From Rhodopirellula sp. P2 (lineage in GTDB: Bacteria; Planctomycetota; Planctomycetia; Pirellulales; Pirellulaceae): a DNA stretch of 64,000 nucleotides. Below the pieces are notes generated by a model that saw only the letters and a list, made by a program, of their open reading frames with translations, did not search any database and was not told the DNA's origin. How positions within the stretch are numbered: position 1 is the first letter of the stretch; every line of letters starts with the position of its first letter. Where the stretch lies: contig NZ_CP118225.1 of assembly GCF_028768465.1 (NCBI RefSeq), positions 6,553,001 to 6,617,000 of the forward strand, in the 5' to 3' direction. Made by a program: the position numbers and the translations under genes. Below are positions 54,213 to 62,279 of the stretch, one piece after another.

Positions 54213-56497
54213 TCTTGAATCGCCCAGCCTCCGTTTGGTGTTTGACGTCCAATTTCCCGAACGGGAACATCGCGTAAGGCGATTGCTCGGTTCGTTCCTC
54301 GGCTATCGACACCGCAAGTTGAACCGCTCCAGTGATACTCACCGCTCGAGTGTGGTTCAAAACGATGATAGATCGTCTGGTTACCGCGTTGCTCTCGGGC
54401 CCAACGAAGAATCTTACCTTGCTGGTTTCGGACCCCGACACTTCGAGCGAATAACTGGACGTGATTTGTTGGCAATACGCTCTTGCCCGCAACGTACGTT
54501 GGAGTTCCTGGAACGTGATGCCCTGGGTTGACGTAGGTGTGCGGAACTGCGGTAACTCTTTGCGATGGTTTGCCAGATGCAACGTGGGTTCCAAGATTAT
54601 CCAGTTCATCTAGATGATCGACCTGGGCAAGAATTCGGTGGCTTGTTCGCCTGGAAACAGAACCAACAAGACCACCTCCCAACATCGCCGCATTTCCTTC
54701 GATGGCTGACTCAGCCAACGTTTTCACTCGAGCTGACTCTGCCGCCGAAAGTCGTTTGCTTCGGTTCAAGCGATCAAGACTGTCGAGTCTTTCCAATGGA
54801 TCGATGACACCATTGCCATTTGTGTCACAACCGTTAACGCCCGCGACGCGATCATTCGCCCGCAGTTGGCGATCGAGTTCTATTGCGAGGTTTTCCGCCG
54901 AATGGTATCCCGTTACTCTGTTAATCGCCCAGCGGTGAGGCCCCCACCAACCCCATACTTGAAACCAATACGTGTCACCCCACCATCTTGGGTCATCCTC
55001 GGCTAGACCACTCGGGTCAATTGCATTGGTTGGCCCGTTCCCAACATACCGATACAGATTCGCATCCCCCGCCGCGAAGCCGATAGGGTCATTGCTGAGC
55101 CAACGGCCTGTGGCCGGGTCGTACCAACGGGCTCGGTTGTTCTGCAAGCCCGCGTCGGCGTCCCAGTCGCGGCCCGTGTAGCCGAACAGCGCGTCGATCG
55201 CATCGGGATGACTGCTGGAGATTGCAGTGCCTGAAGCGTCATAATTCTGCTCAACAATTCGATTGCCGAAGCTGTCGTAGGCGACGTGCTGGCGAATCTC
55301 GCCGTTGTTGTCCATCAAGTCACGTACGCTGCCCAAATGATCGGTCAATGCCCAGAAGGTCTCACCGGACGTAGCAGCCGCGGTCGTCGTTGAGATCTCG
55401 GGGCCAGCTCCATCGTCATACTGCTCGTCAGCCAGCAACTGGTCCACCATCTCGCCGTACAGGTAGCGGCTGGAAAGCGTGAACGTCTCGCTCGCCGCCT
55501 CGCCATCAGAGTCGACCGCACGCAGCACCGTCTGTCCTTCCGTCCAGACAAATGCTTCGTCACGATCAAAATCGCCATCCCCGTCGCTGTCCAGGCGTTT
55601 GCCAACGCGATTGTCAAAGGCATCGTAAACGTACTCGATCTTCTGCGTCACGCTGCCCACGGACGATGTCTTCTCGGTGATCGATGCCAAGCGATTGCGG
55701 TGGTCCCATTCGTACAGGGTCACCTCGCCCGTGCTGATCAACGTTCGACTGAGCGTGTTGCCCTCATCGTCGTAGGTGTAGTTGTATGTTCCGTCGCTCT
55801 GCAGTTGATTGTGCGAGTTGGCAGCCGACTGCGACGCGCCGCCACTGGATTTGCGGTTCCCACCAGCATCGAAGTCATAGGACTCTGCACTCGCAAGCCC
55901 AAACGGCTGAGACAGCCCGCTGATCGCCGTGCTTGAAGCCGAGGTCAACTGATCACGCACGTCGTAGCCGTAAGCGGTCGAGGTGCCATCACGATAAGAA
56001 GAGAACTGCGTCAAGCGATTGTCCGCGTCATACTGGAACGTGTAAGCGGCCAGCAAATCAGAACTGCCAAGCGAGGAGGGGAGTGTCGACGTCCCGCCCC
56101 AGTTCTCACCGGAGGAGATCGCTGACGATCCATGAGTCAAACTGCTGAGCCGACCAGCTTCATCATACGCCATCCGGCTGTGCACTTCCAAATCCGATGA
56201 GCCAGCAGTCGTTGCGGAGTAGCGGTGCAAGTCCGTCAATTGAGACGCGCGGTTGTAGTCGAACTCGGCCAGTTTGGGAGCAACAGCATGCCCGCTGGAC
56301 TGCGATTGCTGAACGATCGACGTCAAACGATTCAGGTAATCGTATTCATAGCCATTTTCGAAGTCGTCCACGCCACCGGAGATCACGCCGCCTGAAAGCG
56401 TTCCCCCAAAATTGGCCCCCAGTTCAATGCGGTTGCCTCGATTGTCAAACTCACGAGTGAAGTTGATCGCAATCAAACGTTGGTTGGCATCAACCAA
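54209..56497 (-). CDS. RHS-repeat polymorphic toxin, 5'-truncated, with C-terminal tip
   Basis: 762 residues open from 56497. YD/RHS repeats run from residue 1 (YDYLNRLTSI, YDADNRLTQF, YDVRDQLTSAS) to the core end (ALTDHLGSVRDLMDNNGEIR, NRARWYDPATGRWLSNDPIG) and NAIDPSGL near residue 503. A tip of about 255 residues follows, with a Ca-loop-like DTNGNGVIDPLERL and a late NQTIYHRFEPHSSGEYHWSG, which I cannot assign to a toxin family. N-terminal export and most of the core are absent; a stop codon occurs upstream of 56497. The gene is therefore a displaced RHS-CT cassette rather than a full toxin. The next gene overlaps it (immunity). Confidence 0.8.
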   Translation of the reverse strand: MVDANQRLIAINFTREFDNRGNRIELGANFGGTLSGGVISGGVDDFENGYEYDYLNRLTSIVQQSQSSGHAVAPKLAEFDYNRASQLTDLHRYSATTAGSSDLEVHSRMAYDEAGRLSSLTHGSSAISSGENWGGTSTLPSSLGSSDLLAAYTFQYDADNRLTQFSSYRDGTSTAYGYDVRDQLTSASSTAISGLSQPFGLASAESYDFDAGGNRKSSGGASQSAANSHNQLQSDGTYNYTYDDEGNTLSRTLISTGEVTLYEWDHRNRLASITEKTSSVGSVTQKIEYVYDAFDNRVGKRLDSDGDGDFDRDEAFVWTEGQTVLRAVDSDGEAASETFTLSSRYLYGEMVDQLLADEQYDDGAGPEISTTTAAATSGETFWALTDHLGSVRDLMDNNGEIRQHVAYDSFGNRIVEQNYDASGTAISSSHPDAIDALFGYTGRDWDADAGLQNNRARWYDPATGRWLSNDPIGFAAGDANLYRYVGNGPTNAIDPSGLAEDDPRWWGDTYWFQVWGWWGPHRWAINRVTGYHSAENLAIELDRQLRANDRVAGVNGCDTNGNGVIDPLERLDSLDRLNRSKRLSAAESARVKTLAESAIEGNAAMLGGGLVGSVSRRTSHRILAQVDHLDELDNLGTHVASGKPSQRVTAVPHTYVNPGHHVPGTPTYVAGKSVLPTNHVQLFARSVGVRNQQGKILRWAREQRGNQTIYHRFEPHSSGEYHWSGSTCGVDSRGTNRAIALRDVPVREIGRQTPNGGWAIQE

Positions 56498-56813
56498 CCT
56501 TCGCCAAGAAGAACACCACTTTCTGCTTGTCTATCTAGGCACTTCCTTCTCCGACACATTTTCCTGCTCCGTGTCTCTTTCCGCCGTGCGGCATCCTGCG
56601 ACCGGGCTAGCTCATCGGTAAGCCAACTGAGGTCGCCTGTCTTCGGCGTGTGTGTTCTAGGTTACGCGTGGCGGATTTCTACTGAATATTGCGATGCAGC
56701 TCGTGTGTCGCTTGGCTCACTACGTTTTCCAAAGGTGTGCAGTCGTCCCGTGTGGCCGGCATCCAGCCGGATGCTGCAATGGCATCCGGCCATCGTCGGA
56801 ACGACATCGCGAT
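56498..56813. other. Diverged repeat after second immunity gene
   Basis: About 315 bp without a gene. The pattern GTGTGGCCGGCATCCAGCCG ... TGCAATGGCATCCGGCCATC mirrors the stretch at about 53690-53765. Probably recombination-prone spacer DNA of the RHS locus. Confidence 0.45.
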
Positions 56814-57068
56814 CTACAATCGTACGTGTTTGACATAATCGCCGTCAGAATTGAATATCATTGCTTCGATGTCACTGGATCTCGCAAGCAAAGACTTGGC
56901 GATTTCAACTGCAGCCTCGTAAGACTGAGCGACTACAAAATCTGATTTGCCGTCCCTGCACCGTTCGAGGGTGTCCGTATTCAGAACGATTCCTGTACTA
57001 ATTTCATCGATAACGACAGCAAACTGCCCTGTTCTCAAGCTACCTAGATCAAGACTTTCATTCATCAT
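56814..57068 (-). CDS. Putative immunity protein of the ART-like toxin tip
   Basis: 84 residues (MMNESLDLGSLRTGQFAVVI start). Its ATG overlaps the stop of the toxin tip (ATGA at 57065-57068). Acidic, no signal peptide, no known family recognised. The layout repeats that of the other toxin-immunity pair in this locus. Confidence 0.68.
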   Translation of the reverse strand: MMNESLDLGSLRTGQFAVVIDEISTGIVLNTDTLERCRDGKSDFVVAQSYEAAVEIAKSLLARSSDIEAMIFNSDGDYVKHVRL

Positions 57069-57642
57069 CTGGTTCCAATTTGAAGTCGTTTCGGCTCCGG
57101 AGTTCCACGAACCGTTCCAATAACCAAAACTTCACCTTCCTGGACAATCACACCGGGCTTTTGGATCAAAGCAATAGGATGAAGATCAGGGCTAGAAACG
57201 ATTCTCCACTGATGAACCTTTGCGGTAACTACGATCCCTTCTCCACTCGGACGCAAAGCAAAGTTTTCCGAAACATCGCAGTTGCGAGTCCATGATGTGA
57301 ATATTGATCTTTCCGTCGCACCGGCTGCATTGTTGTGCTCCCACGGCGTCGCGCTCTGCCAGAAACGCCAGAACGGAAGCGAAGGTTTGACGATACCGTC
57401 TTCGGCTAAATCAGCAGCAACATGCGTCGAGTTAACACCTCTGGTCAACGAAATTCTCTCAGCTGATGCAACGCCTGCTGCATTTCCCGAAAGGCCAAGC
57501 GTGCCAAGCCCCGCTTGAAGCGGATTTCCGTTGTAAATCCCTTGTCCGGTCATCGAGAGATTTTGTGTTGTGTCAAAAACGAACAGAGCTTTGCCGACGC
57601 GCCCCGGTGCAGTCGCAGCCTTCCCGATACCAAATCCGGTTT
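57065..57642 (-). pseudogene. Orphan RHS C-terminal tip, ADP-ribosyltransferase-like
   Basis: The open frame (to 57661) enters the duplicated segment at 57643, so the N-terminus is cut off there. The remaining 190 or so residues begin with RHS-tip-like sequence (LFVFDTTQNLSMTGQGIYNG). They then show an R-S-E ART pattern: Arg in ISLTRGVN (about 74), Ser-Thr-Ser-like FTSWT (about 121-125) and Glu-x-Glu in VIVQEGEVLV (175-177). This matches many bacterial mono-ADP-ribosyltransferase toxins. The fold assignment is by motif spacing only. Without the RHS carrier it cannot be exported alone, but recombination could graft it onto a core. It is coupled to its own immunity gene. Confidence 0.6.
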
Positions 57643-57944
57643 CCACCCCACCGCCTCGCAATCATTGCGTTCAGGTATTCGGTTTGCTGTTTTCGGCTCG
57701 CTTCGAACAGCTTGTCATAGACAGTCAGATAACAGGGAGCTTTCCCGGCAGAGAACCCCGTCTTCCGCCTGGTCACGATGTTTTCGTGCAGTTGGCATGC
57801 ACGAGTTCGAGTGATGAACTGATTGTTTGCAACAAGATCTTGCAGCTCCGTTACCGGCAGCCCGGCAACATCAATCGCGAGGTCCACTCGGTTGAGCTTC
57901 TTCCAGCGAACACGCCCGCCCAGTGCTTCGATAGAGAGGAGCAA
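57643..57944 (-). pseudogene. Rep_trans-like initiator fragment (copy 2)
   Basis: The intact-frame equivalent of the rep N-terminal part at 41480-41190, reading through LNRVDLAIDVAG, RKTGFSAGKAPCYLTVYDKL and ending at the duplication border after MIARRWGG. The C-terminal half is absent. It shows the ancestral frame that copy 1 has lost. Confidence 0.75.
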
Positions 57945-57978
57945 ATAGCTGAGATCGGATTAGTGTATTCACCTCAAA

Positions 57979-58371
57979 TTACCCGGCCAGGCGCCTTATC
58001 GACTGCAGCCCAGGTACCTGCGAAAAGTCGCGTACATTGTGTGTGGCAAGCGGCACGCTCAATGCGATGGCGGTTGCGGCGATCCAGGCATCCGCAACAT
58101 GGAGAACCCGCCCCGCTTTTTGGACGTCCGAGCGCAGCCGAGCCCAGGTTCGGCAGAGATGCTCGTCGACGGGGAAAACGAGGTACTGCTGAGCGATTAA
58201 GTTTTCGACTCGTTCGCGGCGTGCCTCACCCCAATGATGGAGTTCCTGCCACAACATCAACTCGGCCTGCGTTTGGAACGAGATGACAAGCTGCTTGCCA
58301 TCCAGGGCCTGAGCGTAGCTTGCAAAGCGAGAGTCGTTCTTCAGATAAAACGAGAGGACGTCAGTGTCCAC
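57979..58371 (-). CDS. VapC-like PIN-domain toxin (copy 2)
   Basis: 130 residues, identical to copy 1 (41514-41906), with PIN Asp4, Glu37, Asp94 and Asp115. It has the same TGATG/GTG start ambiguity. Two identical toxins mean the two antitoxins can probably cross-protect. Confidence 0.87.
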   Translation of the reverse strand: MDTDVLSFYLKNDSRFASYAQALDGKQLVISFQTQAELMLWQELHHWGEARRERVENLIAQQYLVFPVDEHLCRTWARLRSDVQKAGRVLHVADAWIAATAIALSVPLATHNVRDFSQVPGLQSIRRLAG

Positions 58372-58386
58372 ACACGATGCGGTCCA

Positions 58387-58722
58387 TCAGCGGCTGATTC
58401 CCCGCGTTGAAGCATCTTGGCGAGACTCGCCGACAAACCGAATAAAATCATCGACCGATTGATCTTCAGGCCAGATACCGGCAGGGCTCGATTTGCCAGC
58501 TTCGAAGGGAGCCACGCCTTGCTGCTTGGCAAGCAACTCAATGTCTACTCGTTCGGGCATCGCTTCGATAGCTTCTTCGCCATTGCTCGCGTGGCTTGCT
58601 GCTTGCTGTCTGGCGAGCAGCTCAAGAGCTCGCATCAATGCGGATTCGGTATTGGGAAACGCTCCGCTCGCGACGAGACCGTTTAGAACGCTCACGTATT
58701 CCTGGGGTATGTCGATCGTCAT
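58387..58722 (-). CDS. VapB-like antitoxin (copy 2)
   Basis: 111 residues, identical to copy 1 except Val for Glu after QEY. The Shine-Dalgarno GGGAGG precedes ATG 58722. Directly upstream of the toxin gene. Confidence 0.82.
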   Translation of the reverse strand: MTIDIPQEYVSVLNGLVASGAFPNTESALMRALELLARQQAASHASNGEEAIEAMPERVDIELLAKQQGVAPFEAGKSSPAGIWPEDQSVDDFIRFVGESRQDASTRGISR

Positions 58723-58980
58723 GGCGGCCGCCTCCCTTGTTTCTCGCTGCATTCACTCAAGCAATCATCACACGAATCCTTATTTTAGTCAATGAATTTG
58801 AAGCCGCTCGCTACGGGGTTTCCTCCATCATTCGCTTGAAACCAGGGCTTTTCTCGCGTTTTTGCTCGGTAGCAGCTCGGTCACCACTGGCTCGTCATCA
58901 GGAATCAATGCGGCGGTCGATCGATCGGCATGAAACCTGGGTGACACCAGCTTTCCCCGCTTTGCACTCGTGTGCAGGGT

Positions 58981-59089
58981 GGAGACATCGAACAGCGTAA
59001 CGCGGACGGTTGGCAGTGGACTTGGTGAGAAGACGGGGCTTGGCGGCTGAGAATTGCCCGACGGAACAGCTGGGGACAACTGTTCTACT
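58981..59089 (+). repeat. Hairpin-ended repeat, right part
   Basis: Duplicate of 42517-42624; right hairpin AACAGCTGGGGACAACTGTT carries one mismatch relative to the standard stem. Confidence 0.7.
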
Positions 59090-59221
59090 CTGATGCCATG
59101 GATTGCCGGAACGGCGTCTCGCGGGGGCCGGCCTCCTTTGCGACCGCATCACCCCTTCGTGGTTCACGGAAATCAAGGCTGCTCGCTGGCGTCCTGTAGC
59201 CCACAAGCGAAGCTCGAACAG

Positions 59222-59368
59222 AGTAGAACATTTGTCCCCAAATGTTTGCGTGCCAGGGTGGAGTCGTCGAACAGCGTGACGCGGACGGTTGGCGGTGGGC
59301 TTGGCGAGCCGACGGGGCATGGCGGCTGAGAATTACCCGACGGAACAGTTGGGGACAACTGTTCTACT
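59222..59368 (+). repeat. Hairpin-ended dispersed repeat, complete copy
   Basis: Left hairpin AACATTTGTCCCCAAATGTT and right hairpin AACAGTTGGGGACAACTGTT, with AGTAGAAC and GTTCTACT termini; 147 bp. It lies about 85 bp from the tRNA-Pro gene. Confidence 0.82.
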
Positions 59369-59452
59369 CTGGTGCCATGGATTGCCAGGCTCCAATGGAG
59401 CTGGAGGCAGGATTGCCTCGGCAGAGACGGTGTGCGACACCGTGAAAGAAAA

Positions 59453-59527
59453 TCGGGATGACAAGATTCGAACTTGCGACCTCTGCACCCCCAGTGCAGC
59501 GCTCTAACCAGGCTGAGCCACATCCCG
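59453..59527 (-). tRNA. tRNA-Pro (anticodon GGG)
   Basis: 75 nt fold into a full cloverleaf. Acceptor CGGGATG/CATCCCG has the C1-G72 pair typical of bacterial tRNA-Pro. The anticodon stem CTGCA/TGCAG carries loop CTGGGGG, giving anticodon GGG. T arm GCAAG-TTCGAAT-CTTGT; discriminator A; CCA not encoded. It is the insertion target of the island, whose element supplies the 3' half downstream of the crossover. Confidence 0.95.
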
Positions 59528-59585
59528 TGAAGGCCAAAACTCTACCGAACTTCGCTCGAGTTCGCTAGGGTGAACAGCCACTTTC

Positions 59586-60755
59586 ATGAACTCCCTTTTT
59601 GAGCGGCTTCCGCAGGACGTTTCGGCGATGGATCTGGCTATGCAGGCGGCAACCCAACCCACGGATTTCCCACCCAGTCTCGCGCGTTCCACGCCCGAGA
59701 ATTCGCCCCCAAACACGCCCCACACGGACTCGCCCTATGCGTCCACCAGCGGGAATTGGCCCCGGTATTTGCTGACGTTGGCGGTTCTGGCCTTCTTGGC
59801 CTTCGTCGGGATCGCGATGTGGAAGACACTGCGAGCCCCCGATTCGACCTCCGTGGTCCCCGCCACGCTTGGGCCCGTCCCCGAACAATACGACGCGGAC
59901 CGAGCGATGGGATACTTGGTCGAAATCTGTGATTTGGGTCCGCGGCCCTCCGGTAGCCCGGCGATGCTGCAGCAACAGAAAATGTTGACCGAATTTTTTG
60001 AAGCTCGAGGCGGCCAGGTCCGCTTGCAACGCGGTGACATTCGGCATCCCCAAACGGGCGAGAACGTTCCGATCGCGAACCTGATCGCGGGCTGGAACCC
60101 CACCGCACCGATTCGGTTCCTGCTGTGCGCCCACTACGACACTCGGCCGTACCCCGATCGTGATCGTCGCGATCCCCAAGGGATCTTCGTCGGCGCCAAC
60201 GACGGGGCCAGCGGTGCAGCCGCTCTGATGGAACTGAGTCACCAATTTGCGAACTTGCCCGAGAACATCGGGGTCGACGTGGTGCTGTTTGACGCCGAGG
60301 AGTTTGTGTTCGGCGAACAGAGCGGCGAGTACTTCTTGGGGTCAACCTTGTTCGCGCAGCAGTACCTGATCGAACCGCCCCCGGTGCCCTACCGCAGCGG
60401 CGTGTTGCTGGACATGATCGGCGACAAGGAATTGCAGTTGCTCTACGAACGCAACAGCTTGCGTTATGCCCGCGACGTGACGAAGTCGATCTGGAAGACG
60501 GCCAAGCGATTGGGCGTGAAAGCGTTTGTCACTCGGACTCGCAGCCAAGCGATCCGCGATGACCACTTGCCGCTGAACCAGATCGCCAAGATCCCCACCA
60601 CGGACTTGATCGATTTTGATTACCCACGACCAGGATTCCGCGCTCCTCAGTACTGGCACACAACCCAAGACATCCCGGAACACTGCAGCGGCGAAAGCCT
60701 CGTCGCCGTGATTTGGGTGGTCCATGAATGGATGCTGGAACAGAGGGGGGAGTAG
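59586..60755 (+). CDS. M28-type glutaminyl-peptide cyclotransferase-like protein
   Basis: 389 residues. One transmembrane helix at about 60-79 (YLLTLAVLAFLAFVGIAMWK) anchors a large domain, probably periplasmic. M28/QPCT metal ligands: His183 in CAHYDTRPY, Asp206 in GANDGASG, Glu238-239 in DAEEFV and a late His in QYWHTTQD. The DMIGD motif is also present. Family members cyclise N-terminal Gln to pyroglutamate or act as aminopeptidases; the QC reading comes from overall resemblance. An in-frame ATG at 59628 is an alternative start. It flanks the intact tRNA-Pro on the chromosomal side. Confidence 0.87.
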   Translation: MNSLFERLPQDVSAMDLAMQAATQPTDFPPSLARSTPENSPPNTPHTDSPYASTSGNWPRYLLTLAVLAFLAFVGIAMWKTLRAPDSTSVVPATLGPVPEQYDADRAMGYLVEICDLGPRPSGSPAMLQQQKMLTEFFEARGGQVRLQRGDIRHPQTGENVPIANLIAGWNPTAPIRFLLCAHYDTRPYPDRDRRDPQGIFVGANDGASGAAALMELSHQFANLPENIGVDVVLFDAEEFVFGEQSGEYFLGSTLFAQQYLIEPPPVPYRSGVLLDMIGDKELQLLYERNSLRYARDVTKSIWKTAKRLGVKAFVTRTRSQAIRDDHLPLNQIAKIPTTDLIDFDYPRPGFRAPQYWHTTQDIPEHCSGESLVAVIWVVHEWMLEQRGE

Positions 60756-60870
60756 AAGTGGGAAAGGGGCTCAGGGGGTGGATTGCAAATTGCAGAGTGG
60801 ACATTGCAAATTGGGAATGGGGGGGGTGATTGGGGACGGTTGTGGTTTGTTTGGGAGGTGCGACTGTGCA

Positions 60871-61180
60871 GGGCTGTTCAATCTTTGGGGTTGCAGCGTT
60901 TCTGGTGTGCGCAAGTATCTGCCTCGCATCAACAAGTCACCTCTCCCTCAGCTTTGCTGGGGGAGAGGTCGAACAGGCCGATGGAGGCCCTGTTCGGGTG
61001 AGGGGGCGATTCACAGCAAACCGGCTTTTTGGCCTCATTTCACACATCGCGTTCCCCCTCACCCGGATCTCGCTGTACGCTCGCTCCGACCTCTCCCCCA
61101 ACTTCGTCGGGGGAGAGGTAACAGGCAAGAAACTGTCCACGAAAACGCTGTGTTAAACACCAAAGATTGAACAGCCCAGG
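60871..61180. mobile_element. MITE-like element with 8-bp target duplication (copy 2)
   Basis: Inverted ends GGGCTGTTCAATCTTTGG (60871-60888) and complement (61160-61177), followed by AGG. Flanking direct repeats ACTGTGCA at 60863-60870 and 61181-61188. Internal sequence matches copy 1 in opposite orientation. Confidence 0.85.
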
Positions 61181-61460
61181 ACTGTGCAGGGCGACTCGTT
61201 TTCGATTCCATTGAAAAAGTGAAATTGGAAATTTGAAATTGTAAAATCAGGGGCGTGGACTCGGACGCCGCAATCCGCTGCAGTGCAAACCGGCGACTTG
61301 CTTGGATCCATGGAATCGGCAGTTGGGAAATCGGCTGATGACTTGATTGCTGGCGGTACGTTGCGTTTGCAAGTCGCGTTTCAGGGCTCGGCCCTCCCCT
61401 CGCTTCGCTCGACCCTCCCAGGGGGAGGGTGAAAGAAAAGAAGGGAGTGGGAAAAGAGCT

Positions 61461-61629
<169 letters not shown>

Positions 61630-61673
61630 TAGAAGCTAGAAGCTAGAAGCTCCCCATCCATGGACGTGATAAG

Positions 61674-62090
61674 ATGGAGCCCACTGACTTGGTGGGGATC
61701 ACCGGTTGGCTCGCTTCTCTTTGCAAGGTTCCTTTCATGTTCGCCGGTGGTTTGGTCCTGGCCAGCACGCTGATCTTCTTCGCTGTTTGGTTGCAGCGGT
61801 CGGAGCAGATGGGTTGGTCGCAGGAACGGTTCGATGATGACATCGACCAGATCTACATGCAGCGCCGACGTCGCTCTCGTCGACGAGTGAATTTTTTGTT
61901 CTTGGTGTGCGGCATTCTGGTGCTGGTCGCGACGCTGGCCTCGCCCAAGAACCATGCCGTGTGGCTGAGCTGTTGGTTCTCGGTGATGTTGTCATTGATG
62001 ACCATTTTGATGCTGGCGGGACTGGACGCTTTGCGAACCATGCGGCACGTTCGGCATCGCCTGGATCACCTGCGTCAGAAGCGTCCCTGA
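61674..62090 (+). CDS. Small integral membrane protein
   Basis: 138 residues with two or three membrane spans: about 18-39 (VPFMFAGGLVLASTLIFFAV), 73-90 (FLFLVCGILVLVATLA) and 97-118 (WLSCWFSVMLSLMTILMLAG). A charged, Arg-rich loop (YMQRRRRSRRRV) follows the first span, and the C-terminus is positively charged. No named family recognised. About 190 bp upstream of the cyclic-nucleotide/ferredoxin gene on the same strand, so the two may be linked. Confidence 0.75.
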   Translation: MEPTDLVGITGWLASLCKVPFMFAGGLVLASTLIFFAVWLQRSEQMGWSQERFDDDIDQIYMQRRRRSRRRVNFLFLVCGILVLVATLASPKNHAVWLSCWFSVMLSLMTILMLAGLDALRTMRHVRHRLDHLRQKRP

Positions 62091-62279
62091 GGATTTCTAC
62101 CGGAGGGCTCGCGCGCTACCGCTTCGAAAAGAGGTTCCAAGAGAGCTCGCTTCGTTGCGTTATGAAGTGGAGGTGTTACCGGAGGGCTCACGAGTTTCCG
62201 CTGCGACCGGGAATGTGAAACTTGTCCAGGGCGAGTTGTGTCTTGACTTTGGATCACGGCGGTGGCTATCGAGGCAGAC
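62091..62279. other. Spacer with short direct repeat
   Basis: ACCGGAGGGCTC occurs twice, near 62099 and 62178, about 78 bp apart, before the start of the next gene. Confidence 0.5.

Larger units (their letters stand above)
57643..59105. repeat. 1.46-kb duplication, copy 2
   Basis: Counterpart of 41174-42640. The left border cuts the ART-like tip; the right border follows GCCATGGATTGCC, after which the two copies differ. Confidence 0.88.
58723..59452. other. Repeat-rich region up to tRNA-Pro
   Basis: Holds two copies of the hairpin-ended repeat (58981-59089 partial, 59222-59368 complete) and the flank shared with the other two att sites. No gene recognised. Confidence 0.5.
36973..59495. mobile_element. 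Composite genomic island in tRNA-Pro(GGG)
   Basis: About 22.5 kb bounded by copies of the tRNA-Pro 3' half (36933-36972 outside, intact gene at 59453-59527 inside), with a third copy at 42709-42751 dividing it. The integrase lies next to the left boundary. The upstream flank of all three att copies (about 100 bp) is also shared. The layout suggests two related integrative elements stacked at one site, the second having lost its own integrase and most of rep. Confidence 0.75.
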
